From Nocardioides sp. (GTDB lineage: Bacteria > Actinomycetota > Actinomycetes > Propionibacteriales > Nocardioidaceae), in the NCBI GenBank assembly GCA_002729525.1, contig PBYI01000035.1:1-64000 (forward strand): a DNA stretch of 64,000 nucleotides, given 5' to 3'. A program made the translations under genes and the position numbers. Shown here in pieces: positions 30,304-38,491 of this stretch. Position 1 is the first letter of the stretch. Each line of letters opens with the position of its first letter. The notes beneath the pieces were generated by a model. It ran no database searches. It saw only the letters and a program-made list of their open reading frames with translations, and had not been told where the DNA came from.

Positions 30304-32109
30304 ATGGGGACGACACAGGCACCGGGTGACCGGGCCGTGCTCGACGTGAGCCCCCGGACCTTCGCCGCCGCCTGGGAGAACCCCGCCGTGCAGGCCTCCC
30401 TGACCGCGATCGGCTCGGCTCTCGTCGACGTCGCCGGCTGGGACGCCGTGGCGGTCAACGGAGTCTACGGGCCCGACGAGCTGCGCATCGTCAGCACGGC
30501 CGGCGAGGCCGCACTGGTGACCGACCTGCGCTCGCAGTCCTTCCCGCTCCGCGTCGTCCTCGCCGCAGCCGAGGCTGCCGCGATCGGCGACGTCGCGTTC
30601 CTGCCGAGCGGGGCGCTGCCCCTCGAGGTGGTCGCGCACGACTTCGGCCCCGGCCCGGGCGCCCAGCACCCGGGACGCTGGCAGCACGACGACGCCGTGC
30701 TCGCCGTGCTCCGCCACCCCGGCTACCCGCCCCGCGAGCAGGCGCCGGTCATCGGACTGCTCTCCCTCGACCTCCCCCGCGACGGCATGCGGCCCGACGA
30801 CGGTCGCCTCGACCAGGTGCGCGCCCTGGCCCGGATCGCCGAACGAGCACTGGCGGAGGCACTCGACCGGCAGCTGTGGTTCGAGGCCGGCCAGGCAGCC
30901 GAGGTGGTGCGCGACGTGCAGGCGGCGGCCGCCGCCGAGCACACGCCGTACGACGTCCTGCACGCCGCACTGGCGGCGCTCGCGCCCCTCGGCCTCACCG
31001 AGGCGATGGGAGTGCTCGCGCAGGACCCCGACCACGTCGTCGGCACCGGGCCCGGTCGCGCGTGGCCCGCTCGGGAGGTCCTCTCCGTCGCGGGTCGGTG
31101 CCTGGACCACCAGCGCGTGCTGGTCGTGGCGGTGGACCAGCCCTCGGCCGCCGAGCTCGGCCCGGCCCAGCACACCGCCCTGGCCCGCGACCTCGCAGCC
31201 CGTGGCCTGCACTCGACCGTCCTGGTGCCGCTCGGTGCGGCGGGCGAGCTGCTCGGTGTCCTGGCCCTGGGCCGCGGCGCGGGCCAGCCGGCGTGGAGCG
31301 AGACCGAGCAGACCGCGCTGCTCGAGGTCGGCGCCGGCGTGGGTACCTCCCTGGTCTCGGCCCGGCTCGTGCAGCGCGAGCACGACCTCGTCGACCGCCT
31401 GCGGGCCCTGCAGACCTACAAGCAGACCCTGGTGTCGAGCTTCAGCCACGAGCTCCGCACGCCGCTGACCAGCCTGCGCAGCCACGCCGAGCTGCTGGCG
31501 GGCGAGCTCGACGGCGTACCGGGCGCGCGCCGGCCGCTCGTGGCCGTCCGACGTCAGGTCGAGCGGCTCGAGCGCCTGGTGGCCGACCTGGTGCTGCTGT
31601 CACGGGCCGTCGACGACGAGCCACCCACCGACCTGCACCCGACCGACCTGCGTGGCCTGGTCCGCGACGCCGCCGAGGTGGACGCCGAGCGCCGCAGCGA
31701 GGTCGTCCACGAGGTGGTGCTGCCCCGCGAGCCGCTCGGGGTGCGCGCCGACCCGGCCGAGCTCGGACCGGCGCTGGTGAGCCTGGTGAGCGCGGCGCTG
31801 CCCGACGACGGCCTGGTCCGGCTGGTCGGCGAGATCTGCGAGGGCGAGGTCCTGCTCACCGTCTCCGGGTCCCTGACGACCGCACCCGGCGTGGCGGACG
31901 GGGACGACCTCGCGGGCGAGTTCATCGACTTTTTCCGCGCCCACGACCCGATGGTCCGACGGCTGCCCGGCTCCGGCCTCGGCCTGCGCGTCGCCGGGGC
32001 GGTCGCGACGCGCTACGGCGGGCGCCTCGACGTACGTCGTCTCGGTGCGGGCCGCGCGGAGCTCACGCTCCGTCTCCCGGCGGTGCCGCTCGACCCGCCC
32101 TCCCGCTAG
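30304..32109 (+). CDS. Soluble GAF-domain sensor histidine kinase with degenerate ATPase domain
   Basis: A 601-residue protein without membrane segments. Residues 20-205 and 215-365 look like two GAF domains (VQASLTAIGSALVDVAGWDA, TVLVPLGAAGELLGVLALG). A helical linker leads to the dimerisation H-box SSFSHELRTPLTSLRSH with His near residue 381. In the catalytic domain the N-box is LVSLVSAALPDD with no Asn, and the usual DxGxG G1 box is absent (VADGDDLAGEFIDFF). The G2 box GSGLGLRVAGAVATRYGG is intact. GGGAGGA precedes ATG 30304; TACACT at 30221-30226 may be a -10. No response regulator adjoins it. Confidence 0.8.
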   Translation: MGTTQAPGDRAVLDVSPRTFAAAWENPAVQASLTAIGSALVDVAGWDAVAVNGVYGPDELRIVSTAGEAALVTDLRSQSFPLRVVLAAAEAAAIGDVAFLPSGALPLEVVAHDFGPGPGAQHPGRWQHDDAVLAVLRHPGYPPREQAPVIGLLSLDLPRDGMRPDDGRLDQVRALARIAERALAEALDRQLWFEAGQAAEVVRDVQAAAAAEHTPYDVLHAALAALAPLGLTEAMGVLAQDPDHVVGTGPGRAWPAREVLSVAGRCLDHQRVLVVAVDQPSAAELGPAQHTALARDLAARGLHSTVLVPLGAAGELLGVLALGRGAGQPAWSETEQTALLEVGAGVGTSLVSARLVQREHDLVDRLRALQTYKQTLVSSFSHELRTPLTSLRSHAELLAGELDGVPGARRPLVAVRRQVERLERLVADLVLLSRAVDDEPPTDLHPTDLRGLVRDAAEVDAERRSEVVHEVVLPREPLGVRADPAELGPALVSLVSAALPDDGLVRLVGEICEGEVLLTVSGSLTTAPGVADGDDLAGEFIDFFRAHDPMVRRLPGSGLGLRVAGAVATRYGGRLDVRRLGAGRAELTLRLPAVPLDPPSR

Positions 32110-32122
32110 CCCCGCCCGGGGG

Positions 32123-33481
32123 TCAGCCCTTCGAGGCGCGCAGCATCTCGTCGCGCTCGACGACCTTGACCCGCTCGCGTCCGGCCGCCTCGCCCAGCGA
32201 GCGCTCGTGCTCGTCGAGCAGCGTCCAGCCGTCCTCGGTGGTGAAGTCGACGCCGCGTGCGGCGAGGTGCTCGAGGACCGCGGCGGGTTCAGGCTGCTCG
32301 GGCTCGGGCAGGAGGCCGGCCTCGAGGTCGGCGAGCAGGTGCCCGACGGTCTCCTTGGCGTCCTTCTTGGTGTGCCCGATGAGGCCGACGGGGCCGCGCT
32401 TGACCCAGCCGGTGCAGTAGAGCCCGGCGACCTGCTCGCCGTCGAGGTCGAGCCCCCGCCCGCCGTCGTTCGGGACGACGCCGTCGGCCTCGTCGAACGG
32501 CACATCGGGCAGCGCGCTGGAGCGGTAGCCCACGGCGCGGTAGACGGCCTGCACGGGCGTCTCGCGGACGTCGTCGGTGCGGGTGACGCGGCCGGTGCCG
32601 TCGTACTCGGTGCGGGCGGTGCGGATCGCGGTGACACGGCCGTCCTCGCCGACGATCTCCACGGGGTCCTGCATGAGGTGGATCTCGATGCGGTGCGGGG
32701 CGCCGGTCGGGGGCGTCTCGACGTAGCGCAGGAGCGTGTCGACGCCCATCCGCTGCGACTTCACCGAGCCGATGACGGCCTGGCCGGCGTCGTCGATCTC
32801 GAAGCCCTCCTCCTCGACGACGACGTCGACGCTCGGGGAGTGCGAGAGCTCGCGGAGCTCCATCGGGGAGAACTTCGCGTGCGCCGGGCCGCGGCGGGCG
32901 AAGACGTGCACGACCTTCGCCTGGTTGGCGGCCAGGCCGGCCTCCACGTTGGCGGGGATCTCGGTGGTCATCTGCTCCGCGACCGGCTTGGCGAGCATCC
33001 GGGCGACGTCGAGGCCGACGTTGCCGGCGCCGAGGACGGCGACCTCGGTGGCGTCGAGCGGCCACTCGCGCGGCACGTCGGGGTGCCCGGCGTACCAGCT
33101 GACGAAGTCGGCAGCGCCGTAGGAGCCGTCGAGGTCCTGGCCGGGCAGGTCCATCGGGCGGTCGGTCATCGCCCCGGTGGCGACGACGACGGCGTCGTAG
33201 TGGCGGCGCAGGTCGTCGAGCTTGAGGTCGGTGCCGTAGTCGACGTTGCCGAGGAAGCGCACGCGGTCGTGGGCGAGCACCCGGCGCAGGGCGTTGATGA
33301 TCTCCTTGATGCGCGGGTGGTCGGGCGCGACGCCGTAACGGACCAGGCCGTACGGCGCGGGCAGCCGCTCGATGACGTCGACGACGACCTGCTCGTGCTC
33401 CTTCACCAGGAGGTCGGCGGCGTAGATGCCGGCGGGACCTCCGCCGACGACGGCGACGCGGGTGACTCGGTCGGGGCGCAC
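32123..33481 (-). CDS. fprA: Ferredoxin/adrenodoxin-type NADP+ reductase (FprA)
   Basis: A 452-residue FAD- and NADP-binding reductase of the adrenodoxin-reductase type. The FAD fold is VAVVGGGPAGIYAADLL, followed by ERLPAPYGLVRYGVAPDHP. The NADP fold is VAVLGAGNVGLDVARML with an ARRGPAHAKF segment, and the C-terminal FAD contact is GWVKRGPVGLIGHTKKDA. It passes electrons from NADPH to ferredoxins, often for cytochromes P450. GTG 33481 has GAGGAGC just upstream. The gene follows the first flavin reductase by 75 nt on the same strand and probably shares its SoxR-box promoter. Confidence 0.92.
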   Translation of the reverse strand: MRPDRVTRVAVVGGGPAGIYAADLLVKEHEQVVVDVIERLPAPYGLVRYGVAPDHPRIKEIINALRRVLAHDRVRFLGNVDYGTDLKLDDLRRHYDAVVVATGAMTDRPMDLPGQDLDGSYGAADFVSWYAGHPDVPREWPLDATEVAVLGAGNVGLDVARMLAKPVAEQMTTEIPANVEAGLAANQAKVVHVFARRGPAHAKFSPMELRELSHSPSVDVVVEEEGFEIDDAGQAVIGSVKSQRMGVDTLLRYVETPPTGAPHRIEIHLMQDPVEIVGEDGRVTAIRTARTEYDGTGRVTRTDDVRETPVQAVYRAVGYRSSALPDVPFDEADGVVPNDGGRGLDLDGEQVAGLYCTGWVKRGPVGLIGHTKKDAKETVGHLLADLEAGLLPEPEQPEPAAVLEHLAARGVDFTTEDGWTLLDEHERSLGEAAGRERVKVVERDEMLRASKG

Positions 33482-33492
33482 GGGTGCTCCTC

Positions 33493-33546
33493 GGGGTTGG
33501 GGTGCAGGTGGGTGCCGGTGGGTGCGGCAGGGGTGCTGCGGTGGGG
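33493..33546 (+). other. G-rich tract between flavin reductase and fprA
   Basis: Six runs of three or four G separated by 2, 7, 7, 7 and 9 nt fill the spacer, with GGTGGGTGC-like units repeated. The G-rich strand is the template strand for the flanking minus-strand genes. The arrangement meets a loose G-quadruplex pattern. Any effect on transcription is speculative. Confidence 0.45.
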
Positions 33547-33556
33547 CGGTACGCCG

Positions 33557-34072
33557 TCAGCAGGCGCGGGGACGCGACACTGCGGCGCCCAGCGGCTGGA
33601 GGCCGTGGTAGTCGCGGTCGGCGTAGACCAACGCCTCGGACGCGGGTCCGAGGTCGACGTCGGTCACCTCGACCACGACGAGCCAGGACCCGCCCACCGG
33701 GACCACCCGGGCAGGGCGTCCACGGAACCGGGCCGGGGCGTCGGCGAGGACCGGGAGGGGCCCGTCGCCGTGCTGCCAGCCCTGCTCGGCGGTGAACCGC
33801 TCGGCGCCGGAGCGCGCGAAGGCCGCCGCCACCTCTCGGTGGTGGTCGGCGAGCAGGACGAGGTCGACCACGTCGCTGCCGACGAGCTGCTCGGCGGTCG
33901 CCCCGCCGCGCACGACGGAGAACGACAGGGCCGGCGGGTCGGCGCTGACCGACGCCAGGCTGGAGACGGTGAGCCCGACGGGTCCGTCGGCGCCCGCGCC
34001 GAGCGCGAGCGCGACCCCCGCCGGGTGGCGGCGGAAGCCCTGCTTGAAGGCGTCGGTCGTGGACGTGGTCAC
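33557..34072 (-). CDS. Flavin reductase-family protein 1
   Basis: A 171-residue FMN-binding split-barrel protein of the flavin reductase (HpaC/SnaC) group. Motifs are FRRHPAGVALAL, GLTVSSLASVSADPPALSFSV (flavin phosphate loop) and the C-terminal LVYADRDYHGL. Such proteins reduce free flavin with NAD(P)H for monooxygenases, or themselves reduce small molecules. The GTG at 34072 sits exactly 7 nt after a TACCGT -10 whose 19-bp spacer contains a perfect SoxR box. It ends 75 nt before fprA on the same strand, and a paralogue lies directly upstream. Confidence 0.88.
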   Translation of the reverse strand: MTTSTTDAFKQGFRRHPAGVALALGAGADGPVGLTVSSLASVSADPPALSFSVVRGGATAEQLVGSDVVDLVLLADHHREVAAAFARSGAERFTAEQGWQHGDGPLPVLADAPARFRGRPARVVPVGGSWLVVVEVTDVDLGPASEALVYADRDYHGLQPLGAAVSRPRAC

Positions 34073-34079
34073 CGTGGTG

Positions 34080-34110
34080 ACGGTAGGACCTCAACGATGG
34101 TTGAGGTCAA
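34080..34110 (-). promoter_or_regulatory. SoxR-box promoter with 19-bp spacer
   Basis: On the minus strand TTGACC (34110-34105) and TACCGT (34085-34080) form -35 and -10 boxes separated by exactly 19 bp, the overlong spacing used by MerR-family activators. The palindrome ACCTCAACGATGGTTGAGGT (34088-34107) is centred on the spacer, with half-sites CCTCAA-N6-TTGAGG identical in form to the E. coli soxS SoxR site. The GTG start of the flavin reductase is 7 nt beyond the -10, so the transcript would be leaderless. Confidence 0.8.
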
Positions 34111-34168
34111 GTCGGACCCCCCTCCGGTGGGCGTGACACGCACCACGTCCGACCCGGCCCACGGGTGC

Positions 34169-34708
34169 TCAGACGTCGCGAGCCCGACCGCCGAGCACCC
34201 GGTAGTCGCGGTCGGCGTACAGCAGCGACGGAGCGTCCGGGCCCAGCCGCACCTCGTCGACCCCGACGACGACCAGCCACGACTCCCCCACCTCCAGCCG
34301 CTCGACGACGCGGCCGGCGAAGGTCGCCGGAGCGCTCTCGAGGCGCGGCGGCCCGCCGTCGTACGACGGGGGCGTCCAGCCCTGCTCGGTGGTGAGCCGG
34401 GGCGCGCCCCGGGTGGCGAACGCCCGGGCCACGTCCACGTGCCGCGCGGCCAGCAGCACGACCTCGACCCGCGGGGCCGTCGCGACCGCGGCCGCGGTCA
34501 CGCCGCTGCGCAGCACCGAGAACGACAGCGCGGGCGGGTCGGCGCTGACCGACGCCAGACTCGACACCGTGAGGCCCACCGGGCCCGCGGTCGTCGCGGC
34601 CACCACGAGCGCCACCCCGGCCGGGTGGCGGCGGAAGCCGTCGCGCAACGACGGGCCACCACTCGCGCCGCCCGCCCCGTCCGCACCGTCCTGCTCCTGC
34701 ACGCCCAC
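34169..34708 (-). CDS. Flavin reductase-family protein 2
   Basis: A 179-residue paralogue of the preceding protein. It shares FRRHPAGVALVV, GLTVSSLASVSADPPALSFSVL and LLYADRDYRVLGG, but carries a Gly/Asp-rich N-terminal extension of about 20 residues. GTG 34708 is 7 nt from TACCCT (34716-34721, complement), a leaderless arrangement. Unlike its neighbour it has no CCTCAA-N6-TTGAGG site. The two genes are probably a tandem duplication that has diverged in regulation. Partner monooxygenases are not encoded here. Confidence 0.86.
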   Translation of the reverse strand: MGVQEQDGADGAGGASGGPSLRDGFRRHPAGVALVVAATTAGPVGLTVSSLASVSADPPALSFSVLRSGVTAAAVATAPRVEVVLLAARHVDVARAFATRGAPRLTTEQGWTPPSYDGGPPRLESAPATFAGRVVERLEVGESWLVVVGVDEVRLGPDAPSLLYADRDYRVLGGRARDV

Positions 34709-34789
34709 CGGCGCGAGGGTAGTGCGGACCGACCTCCACGTGACCCCGCGCACGCCCTACCGTGGAGCGTGAGGCACGAGGAGGACCAA

Positions 34790-35848
34790 GTGAGCGGCAC
34801 GGCGCAGCGATCGGTCGACCTGCGCCACCACTCCGGCCGCCTGTGGACCGAGCTGAGCAGGGTCGGCCCGCCGCTCCCGACCCGCTGGGGCGCCGTCCGA
34901 GTCGGCCTGACCCTCCTCCTGGCCCTGCTCCCGCTGTGGGCGCTGGGGCGGATCGACCTCAGCCTCTACGCGACCTTCGGCACCTTCACCGGCGTGTACG
35001 GCGGCCCGGCGCGAGTGCCGGGCCGGTGGCGCCGGCAGGTCGCGCCGGGTGCGGTCCTGGTCTCGGCTGTCGCGGTCGGCAGCCTCGTCGGGACGCTCGA
35101 CGCCCGCGCCTGGTGGGCGGTGCTCGCCGGCGCGTCGTTCGCCGCCCTCGGCGCCGGGCTCTCCGACCGACTGGGCTGGGTGCCGCCCGGTCCGCTCTTC
35201 GCGGTCTTCGCGGTCGGCGCCTGCTCGACCGTGCCGACCGACCCGGCGACCGTGCCGCTCGCGGCCGGTGTCGCGCTCGGCGCGGCGACCCTCGCCCTCG
35301 GGCTCGGCCTGCTGGAGCAGCGGCTGCTCGGCCCCACCTCGACCACCGGGCCGGCCCGCCCGTCACCACCGACGCCGGAGGTGTCCCGTCGCCGCCTGCG
35401 GCACGCGGCGCGCAGCGCGAGCGCGGCCGCCGCCGCGGGTCTGGTGATGACCGTCAGCGGCGTCGGCCACCCCTACTGGGCGATGGTCGCCGCCGTCGTG
35501 CCGTTCGTACGGCCCGACGTGCACGCCCAGGTCGCCCGCGGGCTGCTGCGCGTCGGCGGCACCGCGGTCGGCGTGCTGGTGGCCGCGGGGCTGCTCGCGC
35601 TGGACCTGCCGCCCCTCGGCGCGATCGTCGCGCTCGCGCTGCTGCAGGTCGCCGTCGAGCTCGTCGTGATGCGCCACTACGGGCTGGCGCTCGTGCTGAT
35701 CACCCCACTCGCCCTCCAGGCCGTCGCGCTCGCCCACCCCGAGCCGGTGCTCGACCTGCTCGGAGCGCGACTGCTGGAGACCGCGGTCGGTGCGGCCATC
35801 GGGGTGCTGGTCGCGCTGGCGACGCGCGGGCGCGCCCGGCGCGGCTGA
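34790..35848 (+). CDS. FUSC-family membrane protein
   Basis: A 352-residue protein with two blocks of about five or six hydrophobic segments separated by a short Pro/Ser/Arg linker (TTGPARPSPPTPEVSRRR). Each half carries the FUSC/aromatic acid exporter pattern: YATFGTFTGVYG in the first, HPYWAMVAAVVPFVRPD in the second. Family members are linked to export of aromatic acids or other toxic organics. GTG 34790 has GAGGAGGA 4-5 nt upstream; GTG 34769 is an in-frame alternative. It is divergent from the flavin reductases. Confidence 0.8.
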   Translation: MSGTAQRSVDLRHHSGRLWTELSRVGPPLPTRWGAVRVGLTLLLALLPLWALGRIDLSLYATFGTFTGVYGGPARVPGRWRRQVAPGAVLVSAVAVGSLVGTLDARAWWAVLAGASFAALGAGLSDRLGWVPPGPLFAVFAVGACSTVPTDPATVPLAAGVALGAATLALGLGLLEQRLLGPTSTTGPARPSPPTPEVSRRRLRHAARSASAAAAAGLVMTVSGVGHPYWAMVAAVVPFVRPDVHAQVARGLLRVGGTAVGVLVAAGLLALDLPPLGAIVALALLQVAVELVVMRHYGLALVLITPLALQAVALAHPEPVLDLLGARLLETAVGAAIGVLVALATRGRARRG

Positions 35849-35907
35849 GCCGCTCCCTGACCGACCGACCCGCGGCCGCCCACTCCCTCCCCGGGGGACC
35901 GTCGTCC

Positions 35908-35936
35908 TTGAACCGTGACCCCGGTCACGTCAGAGT
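35908..35936 (+). promoter_or_regulatory. Promoter with palindrome in its spacer, upstream of the first acyl-CoA ligase
   Basis: TTGAAC (35908-35913) and CAGAGT (35931-35936) are separated by 17 nt, and the palindrome CGTGACC-CC-GGTCACG (35914-35929) fills the spacer. A second inverted pair GTGAC-CCAC-GTCAC lies about 20 nt downstream near 35951-35964. The layout parallels the acyl-CoA dehydrogenase promoter at 38400-38428 (TTGAAACGTGAC). Confidence 0.5.
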
Positions 35937-36018
35937 GGCACCCATCAGGGTGACCCACGTCACGGGTCGCCCGCCGACCACGGCCGCGCTCGGGCGGCCG
36001 CAGACCCTGGGAGAGCCC

Positions 36019-37920
36019 GTGACCGCCACCGCCGACAGCCACGCCACCACCAGCAGCAACGACGCCGACCTCGAGGCCGTCCGGGCCGAGATCGAGGGAC
36101 AGGTGGCCGGTCGCACGATCACCCGGCTCTTCCTCGACACCGTCGCCGAGCACGGCGACCACCCGGCGTACTCCGACAAGATCGGGGTGACCTCCGAGGA
36201 CGGCAAGGGCTGGCGGACCCTGTCGTGGAACGAGGTCGCGGAGGCGGCCCGGCACGTCGGTGCCGCGCTGGTCGAGGCCGGCGTCCAGCCCGGAGACCAC
36301 GTCGCCGTCATGGCCAGCAACCGGATCGAGCACGTGCTCGCCGACATCGGCTCGCTGCACGCCGGGGCCGTCCCGATGTCGATCTACAACACCCTCTCCC
36401 CCGAGCAGGTCGCCTACGTCGCCTCGCACTCCGAGCCGACCGCGGTGATCCTCGAGGGCACCGACCAGGTGGCGCGCTGGGCGAAGGCGCTCGCCGAGGT
36501 CGCGAGCATCCGCACCGTGGTGGTCATGGAGGCCGGCCAGGCTCCGGCCGACTCCCGCGCGCGGTCGTGGTCCGACCTCGTGACGGCCGGGGCGGCGTAC
36601 GACGCGGAGCACCCGGAGGCCGTCGACGAGCGCGTCGCCGCGACCGACCTCGACTCCCCCGCGACGATCCTCTACACGTCCGGCACGACCGGGAACCCCA
36701 AGGGCGTCGTGCTCACGCACCACAACGTCGCCTTCGAGGTCGTCGGCTCGATGAGCAAGGCACAGTTCGAGGAGGAGAACGTCTTCATCTCCTACCTGCC
36801 GTTCGCCCACATCGCCGAGCGCGCCTTCGGGATGTACATCCCGTGGACCGAGGGCGGCCACATCCACCTCATCGGCGACCCCACGATGCTGCTCGGGGCG
36901 CTCGGCGAGGTGCACCCGACGCGCTTCTTCGGGGTCCCGCGGGTCTGGGAGAAGATCAAGACCGGCGTCTCGGCCAAGCTCGCCGCCGAGCAGGACCCGA
37001 ACGCCAAGGCCTTCGTCGAGCAGTGCATGGCGACCGGGCTGGAGTGGGTGGAGTCCCAGCAGCTCGGCGGCACCACCAGCCCGGAGCTGCAGCAGCGCTA
37101 CGAGGAGGCCGACGCCGGGATGCTCAGCATCCTGCGCGCCCTGCTCGGCCTCGACCGGCTCGAGTGGGCCGGCTCGGCCGCCGCTCCGATGCCGCTGGAG
37201 GTCGCGAAGTTCTTCGCCGGCCTGGGCATCCGCATCTACGACATCTACGGGATGACCGAGACCTGCGGCGCGGTCACCTCGGGCGGTCCGGACGACTTCC
37301 GGCTCGGCACGGTGGGCCGCGCCCTGCCCGGCATCGAGGTCCGCATCGCCGAGGACGGCGAGATCCTGGCCCGCGGCCCGGTGACCACGCACGGCTACTT
37401 CAAGGCCGAGGAGGCGACCGCGGCACTCAAGGACGCCGACGGCTGGGTGCACACCGGCGACATCGGCGAGATGGACGACGACGGCTTCGTGAAGGTCGTC
37501 GACCGCAAGAAGGAGCTGATCATCACCAGCTCGGGCAAGAACATCGCGCCGTCGAACATCGAAAACTACCTCAAGGAGTCGCCGATCATCGGGCACGCGA
37601 TGGCGGTCGGCGACAGCAAGCCGTACGTCGTCGCGGTGATGACGCTCGACGGGGAGATCGCCCCGCTGGTGGCCCAGCGGCTCGGCGTGGAGTTCACCGA
37701 CCTGGCCGACCTGGCCACCAAGCCGCAGATCCGGGCGATGGCGCAGCAGGCGGTCGACGCGGCCAACGAGCGCCTGTCGCGCCCCGAGCAGGTCAAGGCC
37801 TTCGAGCTGCTCGGCACCGAGTGGACCGCGGAGTCCGAGGAGCTCACCCCGACGCTCAAGCTCAAGCGCCGCGTGGTGAACGCGAAGTACTCCGACGTGC
37901 TCGACCGCCTCTACGGCTGA
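36019..37920 (+). CDS. Long-chain acyl-CoA synthetase (FadD15-like), first copy
   Basis: A 633-residue AMP-forming fatty acyl-CoA ligase. The AMP motif is TILYTSGTTGNPKGVVLTH, the adenine-contact motif is YDIYGMTETCGAV, and the hinge region is GWVHTGDIGEMDDDGF followed by VKVVDRKKELIITSSGKNIA. Length and the YLPFAHIAERAF segment match the FadD15/long-chain class. It activates fatty acids for beta-oxidation or lipid assembly. GGGAGAG precedes the GTG. A paralogue at 49257 is almost identical over the last third. Confidence 0.9.
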   Translation: MTATADSHATTSSNDADLEAVRAEIEGQVAGRTITRLFLDTVAEHGDHPAYSDKIGVTSEDGKGWRTLSWNEVAEAARHVGAALVEAGVQPGDHVAVMASNRIEHVLADIGSLHAGAVPMSIYNTLSPEQVAYVASHSEPTAVILEGTDQVARWAKALAEVASIRTVVVMEAGQAPADSRARSWSDLVTAGAAYDAEHPEAVDERVAATDLDSPATILYTSGTTGNPKGVVLTHHNVAFEVVGSMSKAQFEEENVFISYLPFAHIAERAFGMYIPWTEGGHIHLIGDPTMLLGALGEVHPTRFFGVPRVWEKIKTGVSAKLAAEQDPNAKAFVEQCMATGLEWVESQQLGGTTSPELQQRYEEADAGMLSILRALLGLDRLEWAGSAAAPMPLEVAKFFAGLGIRIYDIYGMTETCGAVTSGGPDDFRLGTVGRALPGIEVRIAEDGEILARGPVTTHGYFKAEEATAALKDADGWVHTGDIGEMDDDGFVKVVDRKKELIITSSGKNIAPSNIENYLKESPIIGHAMAVGDSKPYVVAVMTLDGEIAPLVAQRLGVEFTDLADLATKPQIRAMAQQAVDAANERLSRPEQVKAFELLGTEWTAESEELTPTLKLKRRVVNAKYSDVLDRLYG

Positions 37921-37956
37921 GCCCACTCGGGCCCGTCCGCGTCCGCGGGTGCGGCG

Positions 37957-38301
37957 TCAGACCATCCAGAGCAGCATCAGGGTCGCGACGCCGTACCCGC
38001 CGACGAGCCCGGAGAAGCGCCACGCCGCCGGCAGCACCCGGTAGGTGAGCCACGACCCGAGCAGCAGCACGACCAGCCAGGCGACCGCCGGGCCGGCCCC
38101 GCCGACGGCGAAGCCGAGGGACAGCAGCAGCATCGAGCCCAGCGTGATCGCGAACGCCGACTCCCCGAGCGCCCGGGTGTCGACCGGCTCGGCGGGCCCC
38201 AACGGCACCGGGCCGAAGCCGGCGGGCGGGGCGTCGAGGTCCGACCAGGTCGGGCGCGCCCGGCTGCCGTCGTAGGGGTCGTGCTCGGCTCGGTCGGTCA
38301 T
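37957..38301 (-). CDS. Small hypothetical membrane protein
   Basis: A 114-residue protein with a hydrophilic Asp/Pro-rich head and three hydrophobic segments (FAITLGSMLLLSLGFAVGG, AVAWLVVLLLGSWLTYRVL, FSGLVGGYGVATLMLLWMV). ATG 38301 has GGAG 7 nt upstream, which supports it over longer in-frame starts. It ends 36 nt from the convergent acyl-CoA ligase. No family recognised. Confidence 0.6.
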   Translation of the reverse strand: MTDRAEHDPYDGSRARPTWSDLDAPPAGFGPVPLGPAEPVDTRALGESAFAITLGSMLLLSLGFAVGGAGPAVAWLVVLLLGSWLTYRVLPAAWRFSGLVGGYGVATLMLLWMV

Positions 38302-38399
38302 GAGCGGCTCCGGGTGCGCGTCGTGGGGTTGCACCGTCCAACGTGCAGGAGCGCCCCAGGTACCGGTGACGTTGCTCACGCGACGCCACGGACTCGCCC

Positions 38400-38428
38400 T
38401 TGAAACGTGACAGTATTGCTGTCACAGT
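38400..38428 (+). promoter_or_regulatory. Promoter and 19-bp operator of the first acyl-CoA dehydrogenase
   Basis: TTGAAA (38400-38405) and CACAGT (38423-38428) are 17 nt apart. The perfect inverted repeat GTGACAGTATTGCTGTCAC (38407-38425) occupies the spacer and touches the -10. It differs by one central base from the site upstream of the second acyl-CoA ligase (49205-49223) and resembles a site in the MerR gene's own promoter. Confidence 0.7.
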
Positions 38429-38491
38429 GACGCTGTAGCGATCCGGGAGTGACCCCGGACACGTGTCGACGCACGCAGGAGTGATGAGCCG

